This document shows positions 37,001-50,084 of a DNA stretch of 64,000 nt, piece after piece (within the stretch, counting starts at the first letter, position 1; the number at the start of each line of letters is the position of its first letter). The notes below the pieces were generated by a model. That model had not been told where the DNA came from, made no database searches, and was given only the letters and a program-made list of their open reading frames with translations. A program made the position numbers and the translations under genes. Source of the stretch: Apostichopus japonicus (lineage: Eukaryota; Echinodermata; Holothuroidea; Aspidochirotida; Stichopodidae); assembly GCF_037975245.1 (NCBI RefSeq), contig NC_092562.1, forward strand, positions 23,553,554 through 23,617,553, read 5' to 3'.

Positions 37001-40000
37001 CCACCAAGTTAAAATAGCAACTTCAATACTTATAACATTCAATGTCAAATTTCCAAATTAGGTTGGGTGGTTAGGGAGGTGTATAAATGAAAGGAGACCC
37101 AAATATAGTTGGTAACTTCCCCAGAAACACCAGGCAGTACAGACATGGATGTATACACGTTTTTTAGGTTAATTCGATTATACTCTCCACCTAATTTTCC
37201 AAGCACATCTCTTCAACAAATTATAGCGACCACAATACAAAATCAAAGAAAAAACGTAATGAAGGATAGGTAATAAAAACAGACTAATTCATACGCGGTT
37301 TGTACGCATTGCGTCAATGCCGCAAAATGAACGCACTGCGTCATAGCCGCAAAACGAACGCACTACGTCAATAACGTTAACGAACATCCTTTAACCTAGA
37401 ATACGGTCACACAGGCTAGTACATAAGAATTTACCCTCTACTAAAGAGAACGCAGTTTCCCAATATGAAGACTAGTTTCTAGAAGTTGTACGATGATTAA
37501 TTAAAGCTTCGATTCCAGTGAATTCGTCGAAAAAAATAATTGATTCCAGATAATTTATCAAAGGAACTTGCAAGTTATTCCTATAAGATAAAGAAATGCT
37601 TAGAAAACGAGACCTGTCAAGCTACTGTCACAGTGATAATTTCTATGTGCTTTGTTACGATAGTTACACAACGTTAACACTCTTAAAATAAGATAGACAT
37701 TGCGATAGTCACGTCAAATACATTTATCAATTATTTACGTACAGTTAATTTTCAAAGGACTTACGGAAAATAAGTTTTATTGGCTTTAGTGTCAGACTCT
37801 TTCTGGTGACCGTCGGTTGACGTGTGTTCTCTGTGCTTTCTTAAGTAGCTGTACACGTGCTAAATTCTTTCTTATGTTATACATGTGTAAAAGGAACGAA
37901 CAATTTTCTCTTATGAGACAAATAACTTGATTGGTTGTGCCTCTTTCATCACGCGAGCTGTCGTGATAGAAAACAAACGCCTCTGTAATTGGCTATTTTA
38001 CTGAGACAGCTGTACTACTATTATGGACTCTATCTGTGGACTTCCGCTGTATTTGAGAGAAAATGCAAAACATTTATACAAGCGCCGAATTGTTTGCAAG
38101 TAAAGCTACCAGCGGGGTAACAACACAGGGTGAATTTATGTTACAGTATATAACCAATAGTGGTGACAATAAATTAGGTCTCAACGTGTTGAAGATTGAA
38201 TTGCACGCTGATAGCAGAGGGTACATGTCGTATTACAGCTTCTATTACATTTGTATAGCATACTAAAATGATATATACACTGTGGTAAACCTAATTGCTA
38301 CACAAAAGGAGAAATTCATGTAGCAGTTCAGATTGTGTGCGCACAGTAATGTTTCTACTTTATGATGCAAACACTATATATAACGGGATCCTTAACGTTA
38401 ACAAAATTACTTATAAAATCCCTGTAAAGTCTGAATGCGACGGTTGTATACTTCAGTCCCAGTTAGCAGTCCTCTCAGAGCTTATATCCGAAGTTTTCTC
38501 TTATTATTGCTGTTGTAGGTGTTGTACCAAACTTAATCGTTCCATTGACTTAATAAATTTGTTATTTTAACGGTAGAAACAGCTTTGCTCCTGTTAGAAC
38601 TACTTCACATTTTTGACGTGCTGCTTACAGAGGCTGGCTTTGAAAGACTGTGATACAAAATATATTACCGTCATCAACAATGCTGCTAGCCCGTCTGAGA
38701 ATCCGATTAAAATAGCTGAACGATTCGAGTGTAACTTTACCGGTTTACCAACAGGAATATGAAACTATATGTTTAGTCACCCCACCCGTGATACCGCCTC
38801 TTTTCCTACGTACCACTCATCCGAATCATGGAGCAAATTCGCACAAAAGCAAAAGATGCGATAAATAAATGACAGTAGAAATGCAGTAGAGCAGATATCC
38901 AAGAGAATAAAACTATTAATGGTTCAATAAAGGTTTCAATTATATACTTAAGAATTACTAGCAAACTTGACTCATTGTCGAATTCATCTCTCAAATTTCT
39001 ACACCATTATCCGCTGCTTGTGCTTGACTTTTAGGCACACACACTTTAAATTTCTTCATCTCATAGCCTCTAGACTAGACACAGGATAGGCATCTGCTAA
39101 CTTCATAAACAGACAGTATAAGACAATGTAAAATATCACTGACCAGAATTTCTTTGGCCAATCATAAGTACCTTTTAATTGGATTAATTAAGATTACATT
39201 AAGTGTGTCAACTGAGTTGTAACCAACGTAACAATATAAGATGATTTACACCTCATAACGGCGCTAGTTTATATTTAAACGCTTTTGTTTATAGAAACTA
39301 CTGTTTCCTTCCAAATCATCCACACATTAAATTGTAGTTCTGGTTGACCGACCCTCTTCGCATCCTCTAGGTGTTTTTTTCCGACATCATGTTGGCACAC
39401 ATTGCCATAGACGACGCCCGGTCAATACCATTACATGTAGGGATGAGGAATGTTCACTACAACATTGAGTTCCTGGCAGCATACATGTTATTTCAATATT
39501 TTTCAAATTTTTAACTTACCTACAAGTACAGTGGAGATATCACAAATTCTAATTATAGTCGATCAACGCACGGAATACAACATGGGGTCTTATGTAACGT
39601 GGCTGTTGTAACTCGTATAATAGCTGCTTGAATCCACTTCCTTACAGCGACTGCGACTTTCGCTGCAATTAGCAAATTGTAGCACCCAGTTGTTTGTGGT
39701 GTGCTACGGTACAGTTCACCTAACCATGGAGCTATATCTAAACAGACCTAACTTAGGAACAAGTTTCGGTTCCGTAATGGGTATGATCAAGTCGTATGTT
39801 AAGTATTTACCTGAAAACAAGTAGACGCGCAATGGTAACAGTCAAATACAATTCGAAAGGATTGAATTACTGAAAGATTTGTAACGAGATTATACTGGAC
39901 CAGTGACTGGTAGAATATTATGAAGCTTTGCAGACCTAGCATAGGCTAACTTTTGACGTTTGTCTAACCCTGTTCGAAACTAGGCCTATGCTACTTAGCC

Positions 40001-40170
40001 TACAGCAGGCATACTGTCAGCCATAGCCGGAAGTAATGTGAAGAAGCCTATATCCTAGTCGTATGGTTCCATTCACGGAAGCAGCCCGGACAATTCAATA
40101 AGATTTCTAGTAGCTATCCATATCTAAGCCTTGCTAATTGTAACAAACATAAGGCCATTTTACATTACAG
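34010..40170. other. intergenic region between two receptor genes
   Basis: About 6 kb of AT-rich DNA with one small LINE fragment (35735-35880). Short open frames around 38063-38570 have no recognisable domain. The TATA element and promoter of the downstream gene must lie toward its right end but were not pinned down. Confidence 0.5.
35735..35880 (+). mobile_element. LINE pol 3' fragment
   Basis: A short plus-strand reading contains LPFSQRVVNEWNDLP, the typical 'FSQRV.NEWN.LP' motif close to the end of CR1/I-like LINE reverse-transcriptase ORFs. It is followed by stops. Very truncated and dead. Confidence 0.7.
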
Positions 40171-40188
40171 GAGAAGCAACTTACCAAA

Positions 40189-41920
40189 ATGTTCCACGGG
40201 ACACTTCTCGGATTGACTCTGATCTGTTTCATGTTAGTATCGGTACACTATTCTGGAGCTCAAACTGGAACATGTGGACGAAAAGGTAAGTGCTATTGCT
40301 GAAAGTGAGAGTAGGCTGTGTGAAAGGAGATAGAAAGACCTATATGTAACTTAGGCCATGCCCCCCACCCTGGCACCCCCTCCCCCCCCGCCACGGATAA
40401 TTAGTGAGTGGATACTAACTTAGGGCAGGCTGACTTATGTAGAAAGGCCTGAACTATATAACTTCATTAGCCTATATTCTTATTGCCTATTTGCCTAAGT
40501 AAATTCATTCCCCTTTCCATCCCTGTAGCCGTAGGCTATTGCCATTTAAGCTATAGCCTATATAGCAGAAAATGTTTCCATGGGGAATAGTGTTCGACCG
40601 ATTATATGATAATCGGTTTTATACAGATTACCGATTAGTTCCTGTGACAATCGGCCCATGCCGATTACTGATTATTTCATCATTTTTATGGAACTGGCCT
40701 AAAGTATGATATAGTGTTATGCATGATTACCAACTTCTAGGCCAATACAATCAAAGATGTAAATTGTACGACTTAATGTTTCACAGTAAACATTAATGGA
40801 GCAAGTAAAGAACACTGTAATACATGCATGGGGCGCTGTACGTTTATAACGAGGAGTCGCAATATTGCAATCCCGCCACAAGACAGTTAATGACAGTGCT
40901 GTACAGGCTACAGAAGGGGAAAATAGTAGCCGTTGGCTATGGAATGAAAAAAGAAGAAGTTATAGACAGCTTTTACAACTGGTATTATAACCATTATCAG
41001 TGTTGCAACTCCAACGTAAATAAAGTGAAAAGTATTTGGCACGGAAATTAAATATTCGTTATTTCGTTACCTGATATCGAGAGTACAAAATATATAATCT
41101 GATATGAAAAATAATATGTAAAATTAAGTTGGCCTATCAGGATCGAAACAATTGAAAAATTATCACAGTAGCTTAGGTAGGAACTACTGTAGAGTGTAGA
41201 CTCTTTTCAGGGCAAATTTTCCTTTTTAAAATACTGTATTAATGAATCGCTGTCACCCCCAAAGCTGGTGTTCTGCTCACCAACATACTTTTCACATCTT
41301 TCCTGAAGTGTATATTGTATGAAAGTAAGTTGGCCTGACGCTTCGATGCTAGCAGGATCTTCTTCAAAGGCTGAATGACAAGTAACAATAACAGAAGGGA
41401 CAAAACACGCACAGAATACAGACAGGTTAATGAACATGGTGAACGCAGAGAGATAGTCTATGTAAGGGGATTAGTAGACTGGGTCTGTCTAAGAAAGACA
41501 AGGTCTGTCTAAGAAAATTCTGTGTTAAGAGGAACCTGAATATATCTGCTAATTTCATCATGATAATATTGTTATTTTTTTCAGATAAGGTTCAGATGAC
41601 TGTGATGTCATTCAAGTCAAAAGATGCTGGATCTGTTATTACTCCTCCTCCTCACTTTGAGTGTTATCTTGGAGCAGGAGATGATGATGCAATTGTGACT
41701 TCAATTAGAGCTTATGACACAAGAAATAACAATGATGGCAAAGGTCATCCTGTCTCCACAGTGAGTGATACCATGATCCCAGACCTTCCTGCAGACACAG
41801 CTGGACATTCTGTTTCCATTACCCCTGTTGATAACAATGCATTTGGTGTTTTCAATTGTACAGCAACGAAGGATGATAGAGAGGATACTACCATCATGAC
41901 TATCTTCCTGCACGATAATG
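40189..41920 (+). CDS. secreted/receptor protein, 5' end: signal peptide exon plus Ig-like exon
   Basis: A 5'-UTR acceptor at 40170 precedes the exon carrying ATG 40189. That exon (to 40285) encodes a good signal peptide: MFHG, then a hydrophobic core LLGLTLICFMLV, with probable cleavage after YSGA. The next exon, 41585-41920 (112 residues, phase 1-1), has FECYLGAGDDDAIV and late VFNCTATKDDRED, a Cys pair with the VFNC F-strand pattern of an Ig domain. Two exons in phase 1 at the head of a gene next to an RPTP suggest a related receptor, either an RPTP or a Tie-like kinase. No third exon was found in the window, so the class is open. Confidence 0.75.
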
Positions 41921-44900
41921 GTGAGTTAAATAAATGAAGCCCAAATACACAAAATCTGTTCAAATATTGACTATGTTTTTACAACAGTGAATTTGTTTCT
42001 ATCCTCGGTATACATGCAATAATTTTACAACCTATTAAAACAATTAAGTCTAAAGTAAACACCACAGAAAGATCACACTCATATATAGTATCATAGCTAA
42101 TTGGTGGAGTGCAGAAGCAATGCATTGATGGAATCAGTGAAAAAGTGTGGGTCAAAATTAGTTTCCACGAATAGAGTAGCAGTGACCTAAAGAAGGTACT
42201 AAACTATAGAGAAATATGGAAATCCCTTATGCATGGACAATAGCCAAATCGTTTTTCAACTGGGGTTACCCAAGTTCAGATGCATGGTCAATGAACTTTG
42301 TAGTAACTGTCTAGTAGTGCGAATTGTGCAGAATTCGTACATTGGTAAACAATTTGCAATGCACACACTGCATATATAGATATAATCTTAACAGAGTCTC
42401 AGAGAGTTGCCATGGACTCTTTGAATGTTAAATGTAGAACTGTGTCACTTTCAGGTGGTGAAACAAAATAAGTTTATTAAACAATCATGCATGTACAGTA
42501 AACATTGTACAATGTGTGTATGACATTTCATTAAGTGGGTACATTACTCATAAACCAGGGAATTGAAGTTTGATAGCCACAGAAATAGCGGGGGCAGATA
42601 GAATGCATTCACAAATGGTTTTGAAATATACTGTACTTGCAATGTCAACAATGAAAGTTTTTTTGGGGGTAACAAGAGTTTATTATTTTACATATCAAAT
42701 TTCACATGCAATACAAATTTTGCTGACACAAGCCTTTTTGCTGATTTTGCTGACACAAACACTTTGTAATCATTCAAACTCACTTACGTTTTGGAATGTA
42801 TGTACTTCTATATTTCCTGTACACCTTTATAATCACACCTTGAACAATTCAACACCATAAATGTGCAATCTTGACATCCCCCCCCCATATTGAAAAATTT
42901 GGATGTCTTTTTAAGTCAATCAACATATTTTTATCCTGCAGATTTCCAATATTGTTATTATTTAAATCTAAATGGTCAACCCCGATAGTACAACTCGAGG
43001 GACTTTTGAAGAATTTTCGCAGGGATGTGGGTCGGAAAAAACAAAATTGCACCAAGTTATAACAGTATCACAGGTGTATGGGCTAGACTGTTTCTGATGG
43101 GGGTTGGATTAGGGCAGGGGAAGGTTGTTACAGTGATTTTCAAGCTCAAATATACCAGTCAGAAAGAGGAATTATTTTGTAACACTGTAATGCAAGTATC
43201 CCTGGACTGGAAAGTAATGGGGGGTATGAGCCGAAAGCCTCTGGAAGTTGGAGATTTTTAAGATAACCCTATCATTACTTTGCATAGAAATTTGCGAGCA
43301 CAAAAATGCATCTTGAAAAGAGAAAGACTAGATGCTAGTTGTAAAGTTTTGGGGTTCAGAATTAGTATAACCTCAAGTGTGTGTTAATAGCATGAGGCTG
43401 GTGGGGGGGGGGGGTGTTATTCAAATTTTCCTTACTGATTTAAGTAGGGCCTGAATATTTACTGCTGCCTGCACTGGGTTCATTGAAGCAGACAATCATG
43501 TATGGGGTCTGCCAGGTGGTGAAACTTTGTGTGTGTTAATAGCATCAGGCCGGTTGTGGGGGGGGGGGGGGTGTTAATCAAATTTTCCTTACTGATTTAA
43601 GTAGGGCCTGAATCTTTACTGCTGTCTGCACTGGGTTCATTGAAGCAGACAATCATGTATGGGGTCTGCCAGGTGGTGAAACTTTGTGTGTGTTAATAGC
43701 ATCAGGCCGGTTGGGGGGGGGGGGGGGTGTTAATCAAATTTTCCTTACTGATTTAAGTAGGGCCTGAATCTTTACTGCTGTCTGCACTGGGTTCATTGAA
43801 GCAGACAATCATGTATGGGGTCTGCCAGGTGGTGAAACTTTGTGTGTGTTTCATAAGAATCAACTGGGAAAATGGATTTAGGAGGATAAGATTGAAATTG
43901 GTGGAATATCCCCCCTATCACCCTCCTAGCTCCCCCCATGCACCTCTTGCCACATTCAGATGTCCCATCATACAGCAAAACAATCTTAGAAAGAGGAATC
44001 ACTAAAATTTGTTCTTGTCTTTAAGCAAGTTATTGAGGTACTGAAACTACCCCTAAACCAACAATCAGTACCACAAGCTATCACTTCAGGATCTTTTTCT
44101 CCATTTCATGCAAGTTCAGCAATTCAAGTTTTTTTTATTTGGTCAAGCAATTTTACCCAGGACGAAAGTGGTCTAAACAATATTTAGCACTCAGCGTATA
44201 CATACAGTACATGTACTGTATGTCATTATACATCAATCATTTGTGGAGTAGTGACTTAAGGCAGTTTTGATGGAAATAGGTTTTAAGGAACTTTCATATA
44301 AAATTTAAACGGGTTTATATATTATGATGATGAGAAAATCGGTATTTGCAAATATTGTGTTAGTCATGACATGCTTTCATTATTTTAATTTCTGCCTCGA
44401 GAGATCGCAGAAGGATGCTATACTGGTAGTACAGTACAGCAAGGAAACAAGTTACAACAATATTTGCACACATGGCTTCGTTTCAGTTGTATTTTGACAG
44501 TGTGTCATTTATTCTGTTCATTAACATTAATGTCCCGAATATAGCATAACTACAGTAGAACGGCCTAGTTACAGTCTTTGGGGCGTTTCTTTAAACCCTG
44601 CAAATATATATGTAACCAGAATGTGAATAATGAAAATATTTTCTGCTCACAGTTGATGTCCATCTATACAGTAGACAACTTTTTATCTTGATTTAAAGCT
44701 CAGTTGCAACGGGGTTTTTGTGCATTTGTGAGAATTCTGAGTTAATCCACGCAAGCTTCTTGCAAGGTTTGAGATCTTGTGAAATCTTGAATAAAACAAG
44801 TTGCCTATTGCCCCTCGGGTAATAGCCTACAGTAGATACCTTAATTAACCAATCAATTAGAAAATATTGAAAACTGGGATTAATCGCAATTGTATCTTAA

Positions 44901-45825
44901 AAAGTGTTTCACCAGAATATGAAGAATATTTCACCAACATAGGATGCCATATATGGTGGTGCACAATTAAAGTGTCCATATTTTCTTTCAATAGCGAGGC
45001 GGCTACAAAAGTGACATTTAAGTGAGTCACATTGATAACTAGGTGACACTGTTAGGCTATGCAATGTAGAAGCCTGCCTGTCCCGCAATTACAGTAGTTC
45101 CTCTTCCTTGTACCACAAATAGTCCACAAATTATTAAGTAAATGCAGTGGCTGCTAATATACAACTTATATACTTGCTTATTGGAAAGACATCCGTCAAA
45201 GCTCATGTAAGGGTTCTAAACAAGAGTCTGCAGTAGAACATGTACATGTCATGTACAGAGTCAATACAACCATTGACAGAGGTGAACCCTTTGTAAATAT
45301 TTCTGTTTGTTCTCTTCACTTTCTCCCTTTATTTCCAAAAGATGCAATTCTGAATCCAAAGGTATCAACATCTTCTTTTTTCAAACAAGCCGTAGACATA
45401 GAGGGCTTCTAAAATTAAATTTATGTCCAATCTAAGTAAACATGTAAGTCATGGCAGACAATAGTAATGATAACTGTTAATATGCAGGGAAATTAGTGTT
45501 CACATATACCAGTTTTGAAGGCTCTGAATCTTGTGTATATTATACCATGGTTCCTGTCTACAAAGACTGCTGTTCACCTTTGCACAGTTTCTGTAGCAAT
45601 TTTCCCCAAAATGTTGCTATGCATTTTGTGATGCGATGCAAGATAAATTATTACCTGATATGATGAAAGAAGATATTCATTGCCAAAACCACTTTGGTTG
45701 CTATATTTTTTCAATTTATTCTTGGTTATTTGTTTTCAGATGTGAAAAGTATTTTTAACACATTCAAAAATAGAATATTTTCTGTGCTTAACATTTCTTA
45801 TTTTCATTTTGCTGTGAGTGGGCAA
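41921..45825 (+). other. non-coding region, probably intron of the second receptor gene
   Basis: Contains a three-copy minisatellite with poly-G tracts (43378-43845) and otherwise unremarkable AT-rich sequence. Poly-G and poly-C runs also occur near 42878. No exon was recognised. Confidence 0.5.
43378..43845. repeat. 156-157-bp tandem repeat, three copies
   Basis: Units run from GTGTGTTAATAGCAT.AGGC.GG and a poly-G run to TCTGCCAGGTGGTGAAACTT. The anchor TTACTGATTT occurs at 43432, 43589 and 43745. The second and third copies are almost identical, the first less so. The poly-G length varies between copies. Confidence 0.9.
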
Positions 45826-45931
45826 CCCCTGTCGAAAAAAGGCCCTTGCCGCGACCAGTTGCAGCGACTTCGCAGCAACTAGTTGCAGCGCAGTCGCTGC
45901 GACTTCACTTTTCACATGCAAATGAGGCTTG

Positions 45932-46093
45932 TGGCGACTTCGCCGGAAAGGGGGTTGCGGTGACTTCGCCGGAAAGGGGCCTGCGGTGACTTCGCAGGAA
46001 AGGGGCTTGCAGCGACTTCGCAGGAAAGGGGCTTGCGGCGACTTCGCTGGAGAGAGGCTTGCAGCGACCTCGCCGCGACTTCACTTTTCACAT
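45932..46093. repeat. left subterminal array, part 1 (26-bp units)
   Basis: Five to six units of GGCTTGCGGCGACTTCGCAG plus GAAAGG, preceded and followed by CACTTTTCACATG. Interrupted at 46094 by the foldback element and resumed at 49591. Units differ at a few bases. The GCGACTTCGC core is nearly palindromic and could be a transposase-binding motif (inference). Confidence 0.85.
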
Positions 46094-49000
46094 GGGTCAA
46101 TCCATGCCAAATCAACAGATTTTTGGGTCGATTCCACGTCGACCCTCTCAGAATCGCCTGAAATTGATATGGTGTCTTGCCATATGTCTCAAAGGATGAA
46201 ATTGGGCAAAAAAAAAATTTAAAAATATTTCGTTGCTAGGATACGGCCCCGCCTAGCAACCAAATCCAGATTGCATTTTAAGCGCCCTTAATTTGTGTCA
46301 AGTTTGGAGTCATTTTTTGCATAAATGTAAAGTATTTTATGCCTGATATTGCAGATATTGTGGAAGACATGTGGCCAGTCTTTGAATTTAGCTAATTTTG
46401 AGGAAAATTTACGGTCTCAATTTTTCGTAACAAGTAATTAAAATGGCAGAAAATGAGATAGGGGTCTTTTCTGGCCCTACTTTGAGTGTGCTCTATATTC
46501 ACAAGCAGAGGCATGTTTGAGTTTTAATTTCCATAGGATCCTTGTCCAGTGGTAGTTGTACGGGAAAAATGCAAAAAAAAAGTCAAGCGGGTCGTACGTT
46601 TTACGAACAGCGCCCTCAAACTTAAGAAATCTCACTTCTGGCCCTAATTGGGGGTCCATTTTGGGCCTGTGGGTATTTTTTTTTTTTTTTTTAAATAGCA
46701 TTTTTCAGGAGCGTATTGACCCTATTTTTGAAAACTCAAGTCAAAAAGTTGTGTATTTTGTGTTATCTACTCAAATTTACGACTCGAAAATTGCGAAAAT
46801 CACTTCGTTCATATGTATGAAAATGCTTGCACAAGCCGATTTGAGTAATTCAAATGACAACAACTTCATAGCATTAGCAAACAGGTGCTTAACAATTAAG
46901 AGGGTGGTCCACTAGCATAAGGGCTACAAATAAACTGCATTTTCAGGGTCATATGCCCAACGATGCCTGTGAACAGCGCCCTCAAACATCACATTTTACC
47001 AATATTTTGGGCTATTTTGGGCATTTCAAGGTCAAATTTGGTCGCAATTAAAAGTTTTATTTTCGGTTTTTAATACAAAACTAGTAAGATATGTATAGTT
47101 ATGATGCAAAGAATGAGCTAAAACATCTTTTATATTAGTTATTAATGCTCTGATGAGCAGCTTAAAGTGGCGTATATGAGAGTTACATCAGCTCTACAGA
47201 AACATGCTTGCGAGGGCAAACAGTGGTAAACATTGTATCCTCATTCAAGGAGATGTTAAACAACATTAGAAACTATTGAAATGTATTTATTAAAAGTGTT
47301 CTGTCTAATACTCTTTGACTCCCTGTCACCCCCACCCCCCCAGCACCCTCCCCATAGTGCACTATGCAGATTTGTATACATACAGTATGTGACTGACTTT
47401 TACTGCATAGAGACTGCATAAACATGCATTCAAGGTATACTGAATGTTTTGGTATGGTAATCTTCTGCTTCAAATTTTCTGTATGCATGTAACCCACCCC
47501 TCCCACCCACATCCTCTACCCAACCCTATATCAGAATAGAAAATTGTGAACCAGTGCGTACAGTGTGCACTATATATGTGTGTACATGTTCAGTACAGTG
47601 TTATATTACACCAAGCAAATAAATACACACTGTCCACAATCATGTACAGTACACACTGTGTACTGGTCATTCCATTCAATACTGTGCATATTTCAATGTC
47701 ATTTTAAATATTTGAAATGTAGTGTATGCTTTTGCTAATTCAATAAATTAAAAGACTTTCAATAATTTAAAAGGAATGTTTAACCAGTACATAAATGTGC
47801 AGTGTGTATACTGTACATGATTTTGGACAGTGTTTATTTAAAAGTGCTTGGTGAAAAATAACACTGTACTGAACATGTACACACATATATAGTGCACACT
47901 GCATAGTGCATACTGTGCATATTTCAATGTCTTTTTAAATATTTGCAATGAAGTGTATGCATTTGCTAATTCACTAAATTAAAAGACTTAATATTTCAAA
48001 AGGAATTTTTAACCAGTACATACATGTACAGTGTGTATACTGTACATGATTTTGGACAGTGTGTATTTAATAGTACTTGGTGTAAAATAACACTGTACAG
48101 AACATGTACACACATATATATTGCACACTGTACGCACTGGTTCACATTCATTTTCTATTCTGATATAGGGGTTGGGTAGAGGATGTGTGTGGGAGGGGTG
48201 GGTTACATGCATACAGACAATTTGAAGCAGAAGATTACCATACCAAAACATTCAGTATACCTTGAATGCATGTTTATGCAGTCTCTATGCAGTAAAAGTC
48301 AGTCACATACTGTATGTATACAAATCTGCATAGTGCACTATGGGGAGGGTGCTGGGGGGGGGGGTGAGAGGGAGTCAAAGAGTATTAGACAGAACACTTT
48401 TAATAAATACATTTCAATAGTTTCTAATGTTGTTTAACATCTCCTTGAATGAAGATACAATGTTTACCACTGTTTGCCCTCGCAAGCATGTTTCTGTAGA
48501 GCTGATGTAACTCTCATATACGCCACTTTAAGCTGCTCATCAGAGCATGAATAACTAATATAAAAGATGTTTTAGCTCATTCTTTGCATCATAACTATAC
48601 ATATCTTACTAGTTTTGTATTAAAAATCGAAAATAAAACTTTTAATTGCGACCAAATTTGACCTTGAAATACCCAAAATAGCCCAAAATATTGGTAAAAT
48701 GTGATGTTTGAGGGCGCTGTTCACAGGCATCGTTGGGCATATGACCCTGAAAATGCAGTTTATTTGTAGCCCTTATGCTAGTGGACCACCCTCTTAATTG
48801 TTAAGCACCTGTTTGCTAATGCTATGAAGTTGTTGTCATTTGAATTACTCAAATCGGCTTGTGCAAGCATTTTCATACATATGAACGAAGTGATTTTCGC
48901 AATTTTCGAGTCGTAAATTTGAGTAGATAACACAAAATACACAACTTTTTGACTTGAGTTTTTAAAAATAGGGTCAATACGCTCCTGAAAAATGCTATTT

Positions 49001-49590
49001 AAAAAAAAAAAAAAAAATACCCACAGGCCCAAAATGGACCCCCAATTAGGGCCAGAAGTGAGATTTCTTAAGTTTGAGGGCGCTGTTCGTAAAACGTACG
49101 ACCCGCTTGACTTTTTTTTTGCACTTTTCCCGTACAACTACCACTGGACAAGGATCCTATGGAAATTAAAACTCAAACATGCCTCTGCTTGTGAATATAG
49201 AGCACACTCAAAGTAGGGCCAGAAAAGACCCCTATCTCATTTTCTGCCATTTTAATTACTTGTTACGAAAAATTGAGACCGTAAATTTTCCTCAAAATTA
49301 GCTAAATTCAAAGACTGGCCACATGTCTTCCACAATATCTGCAATATCAGGCATAAAATACTTTACATTTATGCAAAAAATGACTCCAAACTTGACACAA
49401 ATTAAGGGCGCTTAAAATGCAATCTGGATTTGGTTGCTAGGCGGGGCCGTATCCTAGCAACGAAATATTTTTAATTTTTTTTTTTGCCCAATTTCATCCT
49501 TTGAGACATATGGCAAGACACCATATCAATTTCAGGCGATTCTGAGAGGGTCGACGTGGAGGCCACTGTTGATTTGGCATGGATTGACCC
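46094..49590. mobile_element. foldback element with ~1.57-kb inverted arms
   Basis: The ends are GGGTCAATCCATGCCAAATC and its reverse complement GATTTGGCATGGATTGACCC. The arms (about 46094-47668 and 48015-49590) match over nearly their full length with few differences. The element is flanked by a 4-bp duplication ACAT (46090-46093 and 49591-49594). The undisturbed target TTCACATGCAAATG is still seen at 45911 and 49738. The arms have no transposase; the 119-residue open frames in both arms include poly-Phe from a poly-T tract and look non-coding. The 4-bp duplication and GGG termini fit Sola-like elements, but that is only a suggestion. Confidence 0.88.
47681..48140. repeat. 231-bp direct duplication in the foldback loop
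   Basis: The block from ACTGTGCATATTTCAATGTC to GTACATGATTTTGGACAGTG occurs at 47681 and again at 47912, the second copy running into the right arm. It is rich in TGTACA/GTGCAC palindromes. The spacer between the arms therefore grew by tandem duplication. Confidence 0.75.
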
Positions 49591-49594
49591 ACAT

Positions 49595-49960
49595 GCAAAT
49601 GAGGCTTGCGGCGACTTCGTAGGAAAGGGGCTTGCGGCGACTTCGCAGGAAAGGGGCTTGCGGTGACTTCGCAGGAAAGGGGCTTGCGGCGACTTCGCCG
49701 GAGAGAGGCTTGCAGCGACCTTGCCGCGACTTCACTTTTCACATGCAAATGAGGCTTGTGGCGACTTCGCCGGAGACAGGGTTGCGGTGACTTCGCCGGA
49801 AAGGGGCCTGCGGCGACTTCGCAGGAGAGGGACTTGTGGCCACTTCGCAGGAGAGGGGGTTGCGGCTACTTCGCAGGAAAGGAGCTTGCTGCGACTTCGC
49901 AAGGAAAGGGCTTGCGGCGACTTTCCTGGAGAGGTGCTTGCAACAATAATAAGACAGAAG
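49595..49960. repeat. left subterminal array, part 2 (26-bp units)
   Basis: Continuation of the left array beyond the foldback: units GGCTTGCGGCGACTTCGCAG plus GAAAGG, again with CACTTTTCACATGCAAATGA at 49733. This gives a higher-order period of roughly 150-180 bp (several 26-bp units plus the CACATG link). The units degrade toward 49940. Confidence 0.85.
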
Positions 49961-50084
49961 AACTTTGTAGGTCTAAACTACTTTATTTTTAGTTCTATAC
50001 TCTTAATTGTAAAGCTTCTTATATTATTTCTGTCTACTCTAATTTACCTCTGCACCCCCTCCCATTATCCCCAACATGTCAGCA

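Noticed and set aside
38063-38570. Two open frames of 67 and 91 codons as possible small genes
   Set aside because: No motif, signal peptide or splice context supports them; they are expected by chance in this length of sequence.
45912-46222. Open frames in the GCGACTTCGC array as Arg-rich proteins
   Set aside because: They reflect the 26-bp tandem repeat read in several frames and end in unrelated foldback sequence.
46556-49137. Two copies of a 119-codon open frame (46556-46915 plus, 48778-49137 minus)
   Set aside because: They are the same sequence in the two arms of the foldback and include a run of Phe from poly-T. No domain was recognised.
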